The notes under the pieces were generated by a model that saw only the letters and a program-made list of their open reading frames with translations, was not told where the DNA came from and ran no database searches. The position numbers were made by a program, and so were the translations under genes. Positions 17,641-25,929 of a stretch of DNA of 64,000 nucleotides are shown piece after piece. Position 1 is the first letter of the stretch; every line of letters begins with the position of its first letter. Source of the DNA: Gemmatimonadota bacterium (GTDB lineage: Bacteria; Gemmatimonadota; Gemmatimonadetes; Longimicrobiales; Gaopeijiaceae); NCBI GenBank assembly GCA_028873845.1, contig JAPPNO010000042.1:1-64000 (forward strand), given 5' to 3'.

Positions 17641-18948
17641 GTGATCGGCCGGAGTGTGAAGCCACCGTCCTCCCTTGCTCCGGCCGAGGCCGCGGTGCTG
17701 GACGCCATCGACGAGTCGTGGCTGCTGGAGACTCTGGCGGGCCTGATCGCGATCCCGAGCTGGGGAGGGCGCGAACGCCGCGCGCAGGAGTACGTGGCCG
17801 CCGCGATGGGCGGGTTGGGGATGGAGGTCGACATCTGGGAGGTCGACGAGGGCGGGCTCGCGCGGCACCCGGACTACACGACGGAGATCGAGCGGGTGGA
17901 CCCCCTGGGCGTGGTCGGGAAGGTCTGCTGGGGCGACGGGGGACCGACGCTCGTGCTGAACGGCCACGTCGATGTCGTGCCGCCGGGAGATGCTTCGCGC
18001 TGGGCCACGCCGCCGTTCGAGATGGTGCGGAAGGGCGGGCGGGTGTACGGCCGGGGGGCCGTGGACATGAAGGGTCCGCTCGTGGCCGGACTGGCCGGGG
18101 TCGGGGCGGTGCTCGCAAGCGGGATCCCGCTCCGGGGATCGCTGCTCTTTCAGAGCGTCATCGGGGAGGAGGACGGGGGCCTTGGGACGCTGGCATCGGT
18201 GCTGCGCGGGCATGTGGGCGACGGAGCCATGGTGCTGGAGCCCACGGGGCTCTCGGTGGCGACGGCCCAGGCCGGGGCGCTCAACTTCCGCCTGACCGTG
18301 CCGGGACGCGCGGCCCACGGGGCCCTGCGGCACCAGGGCGTGAGCGCGCTGGAAAAGTTCATGCTGGTGTACCGGGACCTGGTCGGCTTCGAGCGGGAGC
18401 GGAACCGGGGGGTGGACGACCCGCGCCTGAGCGCCCTTTCCGTGCCCTATCCGATCTGCGTGGGGACGGTCCGGGGTGGGGAGTGGGCCTCGACGGTGCC
18501 GGAATCGATCCGGGCGGAGGGGAGGTTCGGGGTCGGTGTGCGGGAAGATGTAGCCGCGGCGCGGCGGGCGCTGGAGGACCGGGTGGCGGCGTGCTGTGCG
18601 CGCGACGGTTTTCTGCGCGAGAACCCGGCGGTGGTGGAGTGGTGGGGGGGCCAGTTCGCCCCCTGCGAGACGTCGGACAATGCTGCGATCGTGAAGGTGG
18701 CCCGTGGCGTGGCTCGCGATCTGCGGGTGGGGTGTGAAGAGGTCGTCGGGGTGCCGTACGGCTCCGACCTGCGCCACCTGGTCAACGCGGGGGGGACTCC
18801 GGGCGTTCTCTTCGGGCCGGGTGACGTCTCCGGGGCGCACCGCGAGAACGAGTCGATTGCGGTTGGAGAGCTGGTGGACGGCGCGCGGGCGGTGGCGCTC
18901 TGCGTGATGAGGTTTCCGGGAGAGCTCAGTTCGATCGAACCGCCGTGA
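17641..18948 (+). CDS. M20-family metallopeptidase (ArgE/DapE-like)
   Basis: About 435 residues. It is a cytoplasmic di-zinc amidase/peptidase of the ArgE/DapE/CPG2 group. The metal site is spelled by LNGHVDVVPPGD (His, and Asp two residues on), GRGAVDMKGP (bridging Asp), SVIGEEDGG (catalytic Glu pair), a LEPTG segment and FGPGD..AHRENESI with the final histidine near the C-terminus. The dimerisation domain sits around residues 215-330. Substrate could be an N-acyl amino acid or a dipeptide; the gene neighbourhood does not decide. GTG starts at 17641 and 17656 are both possible. The last 23 bp overlap the end of the convergent lipoprotein gene. Confidence 0.88.
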   Translation: MIGRSVKPPSSLAPAEAAVLDAIDESWLLETLAGLIAIPSWGGRERRAQEYVAAAMGGLGMEVDIWEVDEGGLARHPDYTTEIERVDPLGVVGKVCWGDGGPTLVLNGHVDVVPPGDASRWATPPFEMVRKGGRVYGRGAVDMKGPLVAGLAGVGAVLASGIPLRGSLLFQSVIGEEDGGLGTLASVLRGHVGDGAMVLEPTGLSVATAQAGALNFRLTVPGRAAHGALRHQGVSALEKFMLVYRDLVGFERERNRGVDDPRLSALSVPYPICVGTVRGGEWASTVPESIRAEGRFGVGVREDVAAARRALEDRVAACCARDGFLRENPAVVEWWGGQFAPCETSDNAAIVKVARGVARDLRVGCEEVVGVPYGSDLRHLVNAGGTPGVLFGPGDVSGAHRENESIAVGELVDGARAVALCVMRFPGELSSIEPP

Positions 18949-19306
18949 AGGTGCCGGTCGCGTCTCCCATCGCCCAGGTGCCCTCCAGTCCGGTGTCGGT
19001 GACGGTAAGAGCGATCGTGAGCGGTCCCTCGGGGCCGTCGGCGAGGATGGTCACGGTCTGGTCGACGACCTCCACTGCGGCGATGGGGGCGGGCGGCATG
19101 GGGACGGTCTCGGCCGTCAGGATCCCGGTGTAGCCGTCCTCGTCCGCTTCGATGGTCATGGTTCCCGTGATGGTCTGGCCCTCCGCCACGGCGGTGAACG
19201 CGTAGGTACCCACCGGGTCGTAGGGCGGTGGTCCCGAAGGGCCCGACGCGCAGGCGGTGAGCATGGCGGCGGCTGTCAGGGAGACGGTCAGGTGTCGGAT
19301 GGTCAT
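18926..19306 (-). CDS. Small hypothetical lipoprotein
   Basis: The 126-residue protein begins with a signal peptide and lipobox (AAAMLTACAS), so it is predicted to be lipid-anchored. The mature part reads as alternating short beta strands (YAFTAVAEGQTITGTMTIE, TVTDTGLEGTWAMG), the pattern of a small beta-barrel or sandwich. No family was recognised. GGAGAG stands just before the ATG at 19306, which overlaps the nudC stop by ATGA, so the two are translationally coupled. Any link to nucleotide hydrolysis is only positional. Confidence 0.75.
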   Translation of the reverse strand: MTIRHLTVSLTAAAMLTACASGPSGPPPYDPVGTYAFTAVAEGQTITGTMTIEADEDGYTGILTAETVPMPPAPIAAVEVVDQTVTILADGPEGPLTIALTVTDTGLEGTWAMGDATGTFTAVRSN

Positions 19307-20127
19307 TCGCTCTCCAGGTTGTGTTGGGCTCTCTGCCATGTTGGCACAGTGGCGGGATCCACGCCATGGCCCCGTGCGAAATCGTCGATCAGCGCCCGGG
19401 CGATGCTGTAGGCGGGGGGGACGGGGGGGAGCGCGTCGGCGGTGAACCATGCGACGTCCTCGAGTTCGTCGTCGCGGTTGACGATGGTGCCGTCGCCGTC
19501 GCAGGTGGCCGTGAATCCCACCATGAGCGAATCGGGGAAGGGCCAGGGCTGGCTGCCGAAGTAGCGAATGTCGCGGACCCGTATGCCCGACTCCTCCTCC
19601 ACTTCGCGCCGCACCGCGTCTTCAAGGTTCTCGCCGGGGTCCACGAACCCGGCCAGGACGGAGTAGGAGCCCTGTGGGTGGCGCCGCGAGCGGCCCAGCA
19701 GGATCCGGTCGCCCCGCGTGACCTGGACGATTACCGCGGGCGAGATCTTCGGGAAGGCGAGGTGGCCGCAATCGGGGCAGACCCTGGCCTGGTGATGCCG
19801 CGAGGGAACGGTGGCCGTGCCGCAGACGCCGCAGAAGCGGGAGGTGCGGCGCCAGCGCGCCAGGTGGGCGGCGGTGAGGGCGAGGCCGGCTTCAGCTTCG
19901 GGGAGCAGGGACAGGACCGTGCGCAGGGTGACCGTTGATACGCCGGGAGGTGGGGTCCACGTCGCACCGGCTACCGCGGCGGCACCGCGCACATGCTGGC
20001 CGCGCCGGCTCACCCGGAACCAGTCGACCCTCCCCGGATTCCATGCCCGCGCCTGGTCGAGCGAAGGCAGGTGGACCGCGCCATCGGCGAGGGCAAGGCG
20101 GTTGCGGGCGAAGAGGCAGGCTCTCAT
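19303..20127 (-). CDS. nudC: NAD(+) diphosphatase (NudC)
   Basis: The 274-residue Nudix hydrolase cleaves NADH to NMNH and AMP and can remove NAD caps from RNA. A four-cysteine zinc ribbon (CGVCG and CPDCG) lies about residues 98-120. The Nudix box follows (GFVDPGENLEDAVRREVEEE), and the NudC-specific SQPWPFPDSLMVGF motif is near 200. The less conserved N-terminal domain occupies the first 95 residues. AAGGAA precedes the ATG at 20127. It is the first gene of a coupled pair with the small lipoprotein. Confidence 0.93.
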   Translation of the reverse strand: MRACLFARNRLALADGAVHLPSLDQARAWNPGRVDWFRVSRRGQHVRGAAAVAGATWTPPPGVSTVTLRTVLSLLPEAEAGLALTAAHLARWRRTSRFCGVCGTATVPSRHHQARVCPDCGHLAFPKISPAVIVQVTRGDRILLGRSRRHPQGSYSVLAGFVDPGENLEDAVRREVEEESGIRVRDIRYFGSQPWPFPDSLMVGFTATCDGDGTIVNRDDELEDVAWFTADALPPVPPAYSIARALIDDFARGHGVDPATVPTWQRAQHNLESE

Positions 20128-20322
20128 GGGAGTTCCTTGCCATTGGCCGGGACGCGGCGGCCGCGGAAGAGGACCCGGGCCATCACCCACGGCCCGTGCC
20201 CTCGGCCGCAACAAGACGATAGCGGGCGGTTTGCGGACATCGAGCCCGCAAGGTATCGATTTCGCGGCGCCTTGGCGCGGGGTGCCTGTTCGGGAAGCGC
20301 CCGTCTTTCTATTGTCAAAGAC

Positions 20323-21852
20323 ATGGAACCGGTGAACGGCGCGTCCCGCCCCGCGTGGGCCAAGGTGGTCGACCAGACCCGGTGCATCGGCTGCCACGCC
20401 TGCACCACGGCCTGCAAATCCGAAAACGAAGTTCCCCTCTCGGTGACGCGCACCTACGTCAAGTACGTCGACACCGGGCTCTTTCCCGAGGCGCGCCGCT
20501 CCTTCCAGGTGACGCGCTGCAACCAGTGCGCCGATCCACCATGCGTGGAGGCGTGTCCCACCGCGGCCATGTTCCAGCGCGCCGACGGGATCGTCGACTT
20601 CGACAAGAGCGTGTGCATCGGGTGCAAGGCGTGCATCGCGGCGTGTCCGTACGACGCGATCTTCATCAACCCCGACGACCACTCCGCCGAGAAGTGCAAC
20701 TTCTGCGCGCACCGCATCGACATCGGGCTGGAGCCGGCGTGCGTGGTGGTCTGTCCGACCGAAGCGCTCCTGGTGGGCGACATGAACGACCCGTCGTCGA
20801 AGGTGGCGGGGATCATCAACCGGGACCCGGTGGCGGTGCGGCGGCCGGAGAAGGAAACGCGGCCGAAGCTGTACTACAAGGGCGCGGACCAGGTGACGCT
20901 CGATCCGCTGGCGGCGCAGCGACCGGGTGGCGGCCTCTTCATGTGGAGCGAGCAGGGCGAGGTGGATCACGGGGTCCCCGCGGGGCATCCGGGGCCGTGG
21001 AATTCGTCGGCGGCGGCGGTGCTCAGCTACGACATTCCGCACACGGCGCCGTGGGACTTTCGCGTCTCGCTGTATACGTGGACGAAGTCGATCGCGGCGG
21101 GGGCGTACCTGGTGCCGCTGATCCTCCTGGTGTTCGGCGCGATCGAGAGCGCCAGCCCGCTCTGGACGTGGGCCGCGCCTGTCCTGGCCGGTGCCTTCCT
21201 GGCCCTCACCGGCGCCATCCTGATCTGGGACCTGGAGCACCCCGAACGCTTCCACCTCATCTTCCGGCGCCCCCAGTGGCGAAGCTGGCTGGTGCGGGGC
21301 GGCTTCATCATCGGGGCGTACGGGGCGGTGCTGGCCGCCCACTTCGCGGCCTCGCTGACCGGCGCCTCGCCACCCCCCTGGCTCGGCTGGCTCGGCGGCG
21401 GCCTCGCGGTCCTCACCGCCGTCTACACCGCTTTCCTCTTCGGGCAGGCCAAGGCGCGCGACATGTGGCAGAACCCGCTGCTGCCTGCGCACTTCGCAGT
21501 CCAGGCGGGCGTCGCGGGAGGGGGCGCGACGGTGCTCGCGTCTCTCGTGCTCGGTGCGCCGGCAGCAGTCACCGATGCCGCGCTGGTGGCCTTCGCCGTC
21601 TCCAGCGCGGCCCACGCCGTCATGATCGCCGGCGAGGTTTTCATGCCCCAGCCCACCGCCCACGCCCGCCTCGCCGAACGCGAGATGACCCACGGCCGCT
21701 TCAGGCGCTGGTTCCTGTTGGGCGTGCTCGGGGCGGTCCTCGGCGCGGCCGCCCCCTGGCTGGGGTGGGCCGTCGTTCCGCTGGGACTCCTCGCCCTGCT
21801 CGCGTATGAGCATGCGTATGTGCAGGCGGGCCAGTCGGTGCCGCTGGCATGA
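20323..21852 (+). CDS. Four-cluster ferredoxin subunit fused to NrfD/DmsC-type membrane anchor
   Basis: A 509-residue fusion. Residues 1-~190 carry four [4Fe-4S] cysteine groups: CIGCHACTTAC, CNQCADPPCVEAC, CIGCKACIAAC and CNFCAHRIDIG..CVVVC, as in DmsB/PsrB. After a linker, residues ~245-500 form about eight membrane helices of the NrfD/PsrC type, with DLEHPERFHLIFRRPQW as the typical loop. In most members these are separate genes. The protein would pass electrons between the molybdenum subunit and membrane quinones. There is no signal peptide, placing the cluster domain in the cytoplasm. ATGA overlap with the catalytic subunit gene shows an operon. Confidence 0.9.
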   Translation: MEPVNGASRPAWAKVVDQTRCIGCHACTTACKSENEVPLSVTRTYVKYVDTGLFPEARRSFQVTRCNQCADPPCVEACPTAAMFQRADGIVDFDKSVCIGCKACIAACPYDAIFINPDDHSAEKCNFCAHRIDIGLEPACVVVCPTEALLVGDMNDPSSKVAGIINRDPVAVRRPEKETRPKLYYKGADQVTLDPLAAQRPGGGLFMWSEQGEVDHGVPAGHPGPWNSSAAAVLSYDIPHTAPWDFRVSLYTWTKSIAAGAYLVPLILLVFGAIESASPLWTWAAPVLAGAFLALTGAILIWDLEHPERFHLIFRRPQWRSWLVRGGFIIGAYGAVLAAHFAASLTGASPPPWLGWLGGGLAVLTAVYTAFLFGQAKARDMWQNPLLPAHFAVQAGVAGGGATVLASLVLGAPAAVTDAALVAFAVSSAAHAVMIAGEVFMPQPTAHARLAEREMTHGRFRRWFLLGVLGAVLGAAAPWLGWAVVPLGLLALLAYEHAYVQAGQSVPLA

Positions 21853-24791
21853 GCGGGCGCTCCTCCCTGGACGACCTCGAGCGCCGCGTCTCGGCCGCGC
21901 GCGCCGAGACGGAAGCCCGTGGCGAGACCTTCTACCCGGGCGCCAGCCGTGTCCACCTGGCCGCCTTCCCCCCGAAGGAACGCTGGAGCGACTGGGTCGA
22001 GCTCGACTCGAAGGCGTGGCCCGAACGCGTCGAACGCCGCTACATGCTGGTCCCCACCACCTGCTTCAACTGCGAGTCGGCGTGCGGGCTGCTCGCGTAT
22101 GTGGACCGCGACACGCTCGAGGTGCGCAAGTTCGAGGGCAACCCGGAGCACCCCGGGTCGCGCGGGCGGAACTGCGCGAAGGGGCCGGCCACCGTCACCC
22201 AGCTTACGGATCCCGACCGGATCCTACACCCGCTCAAGCGCGTGGGGGAGCGCGGGGAGGGGAAGTGGGAGCGGGTCGGCTGGAACGAGGCGCTCGACGA
22301 CATCGCCGCTCGCATCCGGGCCGCCATCGACGAGGACCGGCACGCCGAGGTCATGTACCACGTCGGCCGCCCCGGCGAGGACGGCTTCACCGAGCGGACT
22401 TTGGCCGCCTGGGGCGTGGATGGCCACAACTCACACACGAACATCTGTTCCTCGGGCGCGCGCGCCGGGTACCACTTTTGGATGGGGATGGATCGGCCCA
22501 GTCCCGATCACGAGAACGCCGAGGTCATCCTCCTGGTGAGCAGTCACCTGGAGGCCGGCCACTACTTCAACCCGCACGCCCAGCGCGTCATGGAGGGCAA
22601 GCAACGGGGCGCGAAGCTGATCGTCTTCGACACGCGTCTCTCCAACACGGCGACCCACGCCGACCACTGGCTCTCGACCTACCCGGGCTCCGAGGCGGCG
22701 GTGCTGCTGGCGATCGCCAATCACCTGATCGCCACGGGCCGCTACAACCGCGCGTTCGTGAAACGGTGGTGGAACTGGCGCGAGTACCTGGAGGAGAACC
22801 ACGCCGGCGAGCCTGTGACCTTCGAGACCTTCGAGCGCGCGCTGCGCGATCTCTACGCCGACTACACCTTCGACTTCGCGGCGGCCGAGAGCGGCGTTTC
22901 AGCTGAAACGCTTGCGGCGGTGGCGGAGGTCGTCGCCGGGGCCGGCACCCGGCTCTCCACCCACAACTGGCGGTCGGCCGCCGCCGGCAACCTGGGTGGA
23001 TGGCAGGTGGCGCGCGCCCTGTTCATGCTGAATGCCCTTCTCGGCGCCATTGCGGTGCCCGGCGGAACCTATCCGAATTCGTGGAACAAATTTGTTCCAC
23101 GGCCGATCCGCATGCCGCCCAGGCACCCCAAACACTGGAACGACCTCACCTGGCCGGCCGACTACCCGCTCTCCCTGATGGAGATGTCCTTCCTGCTGCC
23201 GCACCTGGTCCGTGAGCAGGACCGACGTCTGGAGGTCTACTTCACGCGCGTCTACAACCCCGTGTGGACCAACCCCGACGGCTTCTCGTGGCTCGAGATG
23301 CTCACCGACCCCGGGCGGATCGGGCTGCACGTGGCGCTGACCCCGACCTGGAACGAGACCGCCTTCTTCGCCGACTACGTGCTGCCGATGGGCCACTCCT
23401 CGGAGCGCCACGACCTGACCTCGTACGAGCAGTACGACGGGCTCTGGGTCGGATTCCGGCAGCCGGTGCTGCGGGCGGCGCGTGAGCGGTTGGGCGAGGA
23501 GGTCAGGTCCACCCGCGACGTCACCCCCGGTGAGGTGTGGGAGGAGAACGAGTTCTGGATCGACCTGACCTGGCGGATCGACCCGGACGGCAGCCGCGGG
23601 ATCCGCGAGTTCTTCGAGTCGCGCGCGCGTCCGGGCGAGAAGATGACAGTGGACGAATACTACGGGTGGATTTTCGAGAACTCGGTGCCGGGGCTGCCCG
23701 AGAAGGCTGCGCGGGAAGGCCTCACGCCGCTGGAGTATATGCGCCGCTACGGCGCCTTCGAGATCGACGCGAAGATCGGGGCGCTCTACGAGGAGCGGGT
23801 GCCGGACGGCGAGCTGGACGATGTGCACGTGGACGCGGCCGGGCGGGCCTTTACGAGGGCCGGGGCACCGCCGGTGCTGAATGTGGTGCCGCTGCCGCCG
23901 CTCGATGGCGACGGGGAGGGGCGGCGGCGGGTGGGGGTCGAGGTGGAAGGGGTGGTGCGGCGGGGCTTTCCGACGCCGACGGGACGGCTGGAGTTCTGGT
24001 CGAGAACGCTGGCCGAGTGGGGATGGCCGGAGCTGGCCGTCCCGGGCTACGTGCGCAGCCACGTGCACAGGTCGAAGCTGGACGGGGACCGGATGTGCCT
24101 GATCTCGACCTTCCGGCTCCCGGTGCAGATCCATACCCGCAGCGCCAACGCGAAGTGGCTCAACGAGATCGCGCACACCAACCCGCTCTGGCTCCATCCG
24201 CTTGACGCGGCGCGGGTGGGGGTGGGGACGGGCGACCTGGTGCGGGTCGAGACCGGGATCGGGCACTTCGTGGTGAAGGCGTGGGTGACCGAGGGCATCC
24301 ATCCCGGGGTCGTGGCGTGCTCGCACCACATGGGGCGGTGGAAGACGGGGGACGGGCCGCGCCAGGCGATGGCGACGGTGTCGCTCAACCGGGAGGGGAG
24401 CGGGTGGGGGATCGAACGGAAGCGGGGGACGGGGCCGTTTGAGTCGGACGATCCGGACACCGCGCGGATTTGGTGGACCGACGTGGGCGTCCATCAGAAC
24501 ATGACCTTCCCCGTGCAGCCCGACCCGGTGTCGGGGGCGCACTGCTGGCACCAGGCGGTGCGGGTGACGAGGGCGGGGGCGGGCGACAGCTACGGGGACA
24601 TCGTGGTCGACACGGCGAAGTCGCGGCGGGCGTTTCGGAGGTGGCTGGAGTTGACGCGGTCAGCCACGCAGCATTCTCCCGATGGGACGCGGCGGCCATT
24701 CTGGCTGCTCAGGCCGGTGAGGCCCGAGCGGGAGGCGTTCCGGTTGCCGGTCGAAGTGGGCAATGGTGGCCGGGATGCGGCCGATATGTAA
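21849..24791 (+). CDS. Molybdopterin oxidoreductase catalytic subunit (DMSO reductase family)
   Basis: A 980-residue bis-MGD enzyme. The N-terminal [4Fe-4S] motif is CFNCESACG with a fourth cysteine in GRNCAKG near residue 105. NICSSGARAGYHFW near 198 lies where the Mo ligand is found, with Cys as a candidate ligand. The C-terminal MopB-type domain (about 740-900) holds the LPVQIHTRSANAKWLNEI and LVRVETGIGHF segments. No Tat twin-arginine signal is present, so the enzyme should face the cytoplasm, as SoeA sulfite dehydrogenase does. Family members reduce or oxidise sulfur, arsenic, selenium or N-oxide compounds. The SulP neighbour favours sulfur. The gene is preceded by the FeS-anchor gene and followed by a TorD chaperone. 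Confidence 0.9.
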   Translation: MSGRSSLDDLERRVSAARAETEARGETFYPGASRVHLAAFPPKERWSDWVELDSKAWPERVERRYMLVPTTCFNCESACGLLAYVDRDTLEVRKFEGNPEHPGSRGRNCAKGPATVTQLTDPDRILHPLKRVGERGEGKWERVGWNEALDDIAARIRAAIDEDRHAEVMYHVGRPGEDGFTERTLAAWGVDGHNSHTNICSSGARAGYHFWMGMDRPSPDHENAEVILLVSSHLEAGHYFNPHAQRVMEGKQRGAKLIVFDTRLSNTATHADHWLSTYPGSEAAVLLAIANHLIATGRYNRAFVKRWWNWREYLEENHAGEPVTFETFERALRDLYADYTFDFAAAESGVSAETLAAVAEVVAGAGTRLSTHNWRSAAAGNLGGWQVARALFMLNALLGAIAVPGGTYPNSWNKFVPRPIRMPPRHPKHWNDLTWPADYPLSLMEMSFLLPHLVREQDRRLEVYFTRVYNPVWTNPDGFSWLEMLTDPGRIGLHVALTPTWNETAFFADYVLPMGHSSERHDLTSYEQYDGLWVGFRQPVLRAARERLGEEVRSTRDVTPGEVWEENEFWIDLTWRIDPDGSRGIREFFESRARPGEKMTVDEYYGWIFENSVPGLPEKAAREGLTPLEYMRRYGAFEIDAKIGALYEERVPDGELDDVHVDAAGRAFTRAGAPPVLNVVPLPPLDGDGEGRRRVGVEVEGVVRRGFPTPTGRLEFWSRTLAEWGWPELAVPGYVRSHVHRSKLDGDRMCLISTFRLPVQIHTRSANAKWLNEIAHTNPLWLHPLDAARVGVGTGDLVRVETGIGHFVVKAWVTEGIHPGVVACSHHMGRWKTGDGPRQAMATVSLNREGSGWGIERKRGTGPFESDDPDTARIWWTDVGVHQNMTFPVQPDPVSGAHCWHQAVRVTRAGAGDSYGDIVVDTAKSRRAFRRWLELTRSATQHSPDGTRRPFWLLRPVRPEREAFRLPVEVGNGGRDAADM

Positions 24792-24798
24792 TGATTAG

Positions 24799-24825
24799 TT
24801 TACAGTGTGTAAAGTGTAGTATACA
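24799..24825 (+). promoter_or_regulatory. Candidate promoter for torD-sulP
   Basis: TTTACA (24799-24804), 15 nt, then TATACA (24820-24825) followed by TTGGG, in an AT-rich patch right after the catalytic-subunit stop codon. TorD starts 115 bp downstream. It shares spacing and the GTGTAG just before the second box with the other elements of this type in the window. Confidence 0.45.
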
Positions 24826-24939
24826 TTGGGCCATCGCGGGGGGGCTGCGCCCTGCTTGTCCCGACTTGCCATCCCGGCACCTCGCCACGCCCGCTGCTCA
24901 GGCGATTCCGAGACTCCACCCCGCGCGGGTGTTCGACCG

Positions 24940-25929
24940 ATGGAACTCTTCCGCGCACTCGCTTCGCTGATCGAGGCCCCCTCCCCGGAGCACACACGGG
25001 TCGCGGCGGCGCTGGGGCTTCCGGCGGCACCCGCACCGGCGGAACACGGGCGAGTGGTGGCGCAACAGCGCTATCCGTATGCGTCGGTGTACCTGGGGGC
25101 GGAAGGGATGCTGGGGGGGGAGGCGCGCGACCGGATTGCGGGGTTCCGGCGGGCGTTGGGACTGGAGGCGGAACCGGCGGGTCCCTCTGAGAGCGGTGAC
25201 GGATCCTTCACCGGCACGATCCCGAGCCGGGAACCCGACCACCTGGCTGCGCTGCTCGGTCTGCTGGCCGCGCTCGAGCGGTGGCGCAGCGAGGAAGCGG
25301 ACCCGGCGCGGAAGGCCCTGCTCACCCAGGCCCGGACCACCCTCTTGTGGGAACATCTCACCTCCTGGACCGGACCGTATCTCGCAGCCTTCGAGCGGTG
25401 CGATTCCTCGTTCCATCGGCGGTGGGCGTCGCTGCTGGAGGAGACCCTGGCCCACCTGTGCGCCGATGTCGAGTTCCCCGACTATCTCCCGGCCGCGTTA
25501 CGCGCCGCTCCCGGTTTCGCGGATCCCCGCCGGGAGAGTGGCGCCGCGTTCATCGCAGCGCTGCTGGCGCCCGCACGCTCGGGCGTGATCCTCCTGCGGG
25601 ACGACCTGGAGCGGCTCGGGGGCGACCTGGGGCTGGCCTGTCGCGCCGGCGAGCGCCGATACGTTCTGAACGCGTTCCTGGCGCAGGACCCCGGGCGGAC
25701 GCTGGCGTGGCTGGCGGACCACGCCGCCGAGTGGAGTCGCAGGGTTGCCGCCAAGGGTCCCGCCCCGATTGCGGCATGGTGGTCGAAACGCGCGGCGGAC
25801 ACGTCTGCCCTGCTGAAGGAACTTGCCGCCGAGGCTCAGCCCGGGTTCATCGCGCGTTCGCCGGATCCGGCAATGGACGACGCCGGGAGCCGTGGTGACC
25901 GCCCGGCCGGCACCCGGACCGTCCCATGA
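24940..25929 (+). CDS. TorD/DmsD-type molybdoenzyme chaperone
   Basis: The 329-residue protein belongs to the TorD family that binds apo-molybdoenzymes and assists cofactor loading. The characteristic segment is YPYASVYLGAEGMLGG near residue 35, and the rest is all-helical, with the EPDHLAALLGLLAALE and later WEHLTSW elements of the core. It is longer than the usual 200-230 residues; the extra part is C-terminal (about 230-329) and is low in recognisable motifs. The ATG at 24940 begins MELFRALASL. Position between the molybdoenzyme and the SulP gene, with an ATGA overlap into SulP, ties all four genes together. Confidence 0.85.
   Translation: MELFRALASLIEAPSPEHTRVAAALGLPAAPAPAEHGRVVAQQRYPYASVYLGAEGMLGGEARDRIAGFRRALGLEAEPAGPSESGDGSFTGTIPSREPDHLAALLGLLAALERWRSEEADPARKALLTQARTTLLWEHLTSWTGPYLAAFERCDSSFHRRWASLLEETLAHLCADVEFPDYLPAALRAAPGFADPRRESGAAFIAALLAPARSGVILLRDDLERLGGDLGLACRAGERRYVLNAFLAQDPGRTLAWLADHAAEWSRRVAAKGPAPIAAWWSKRAADTSALLKELAAEAQPGFIARSPDPAMDDAGSRGDRPAGTRTVP

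Noticed and set aside
16732-18840. A 702-residue frame seeming to fuse a long protein to PadR
   Set aside because: The part upstream of 17388 is antisense to the M20 peptidase gene; PadR begins at its own ATG with a good ribosome site.
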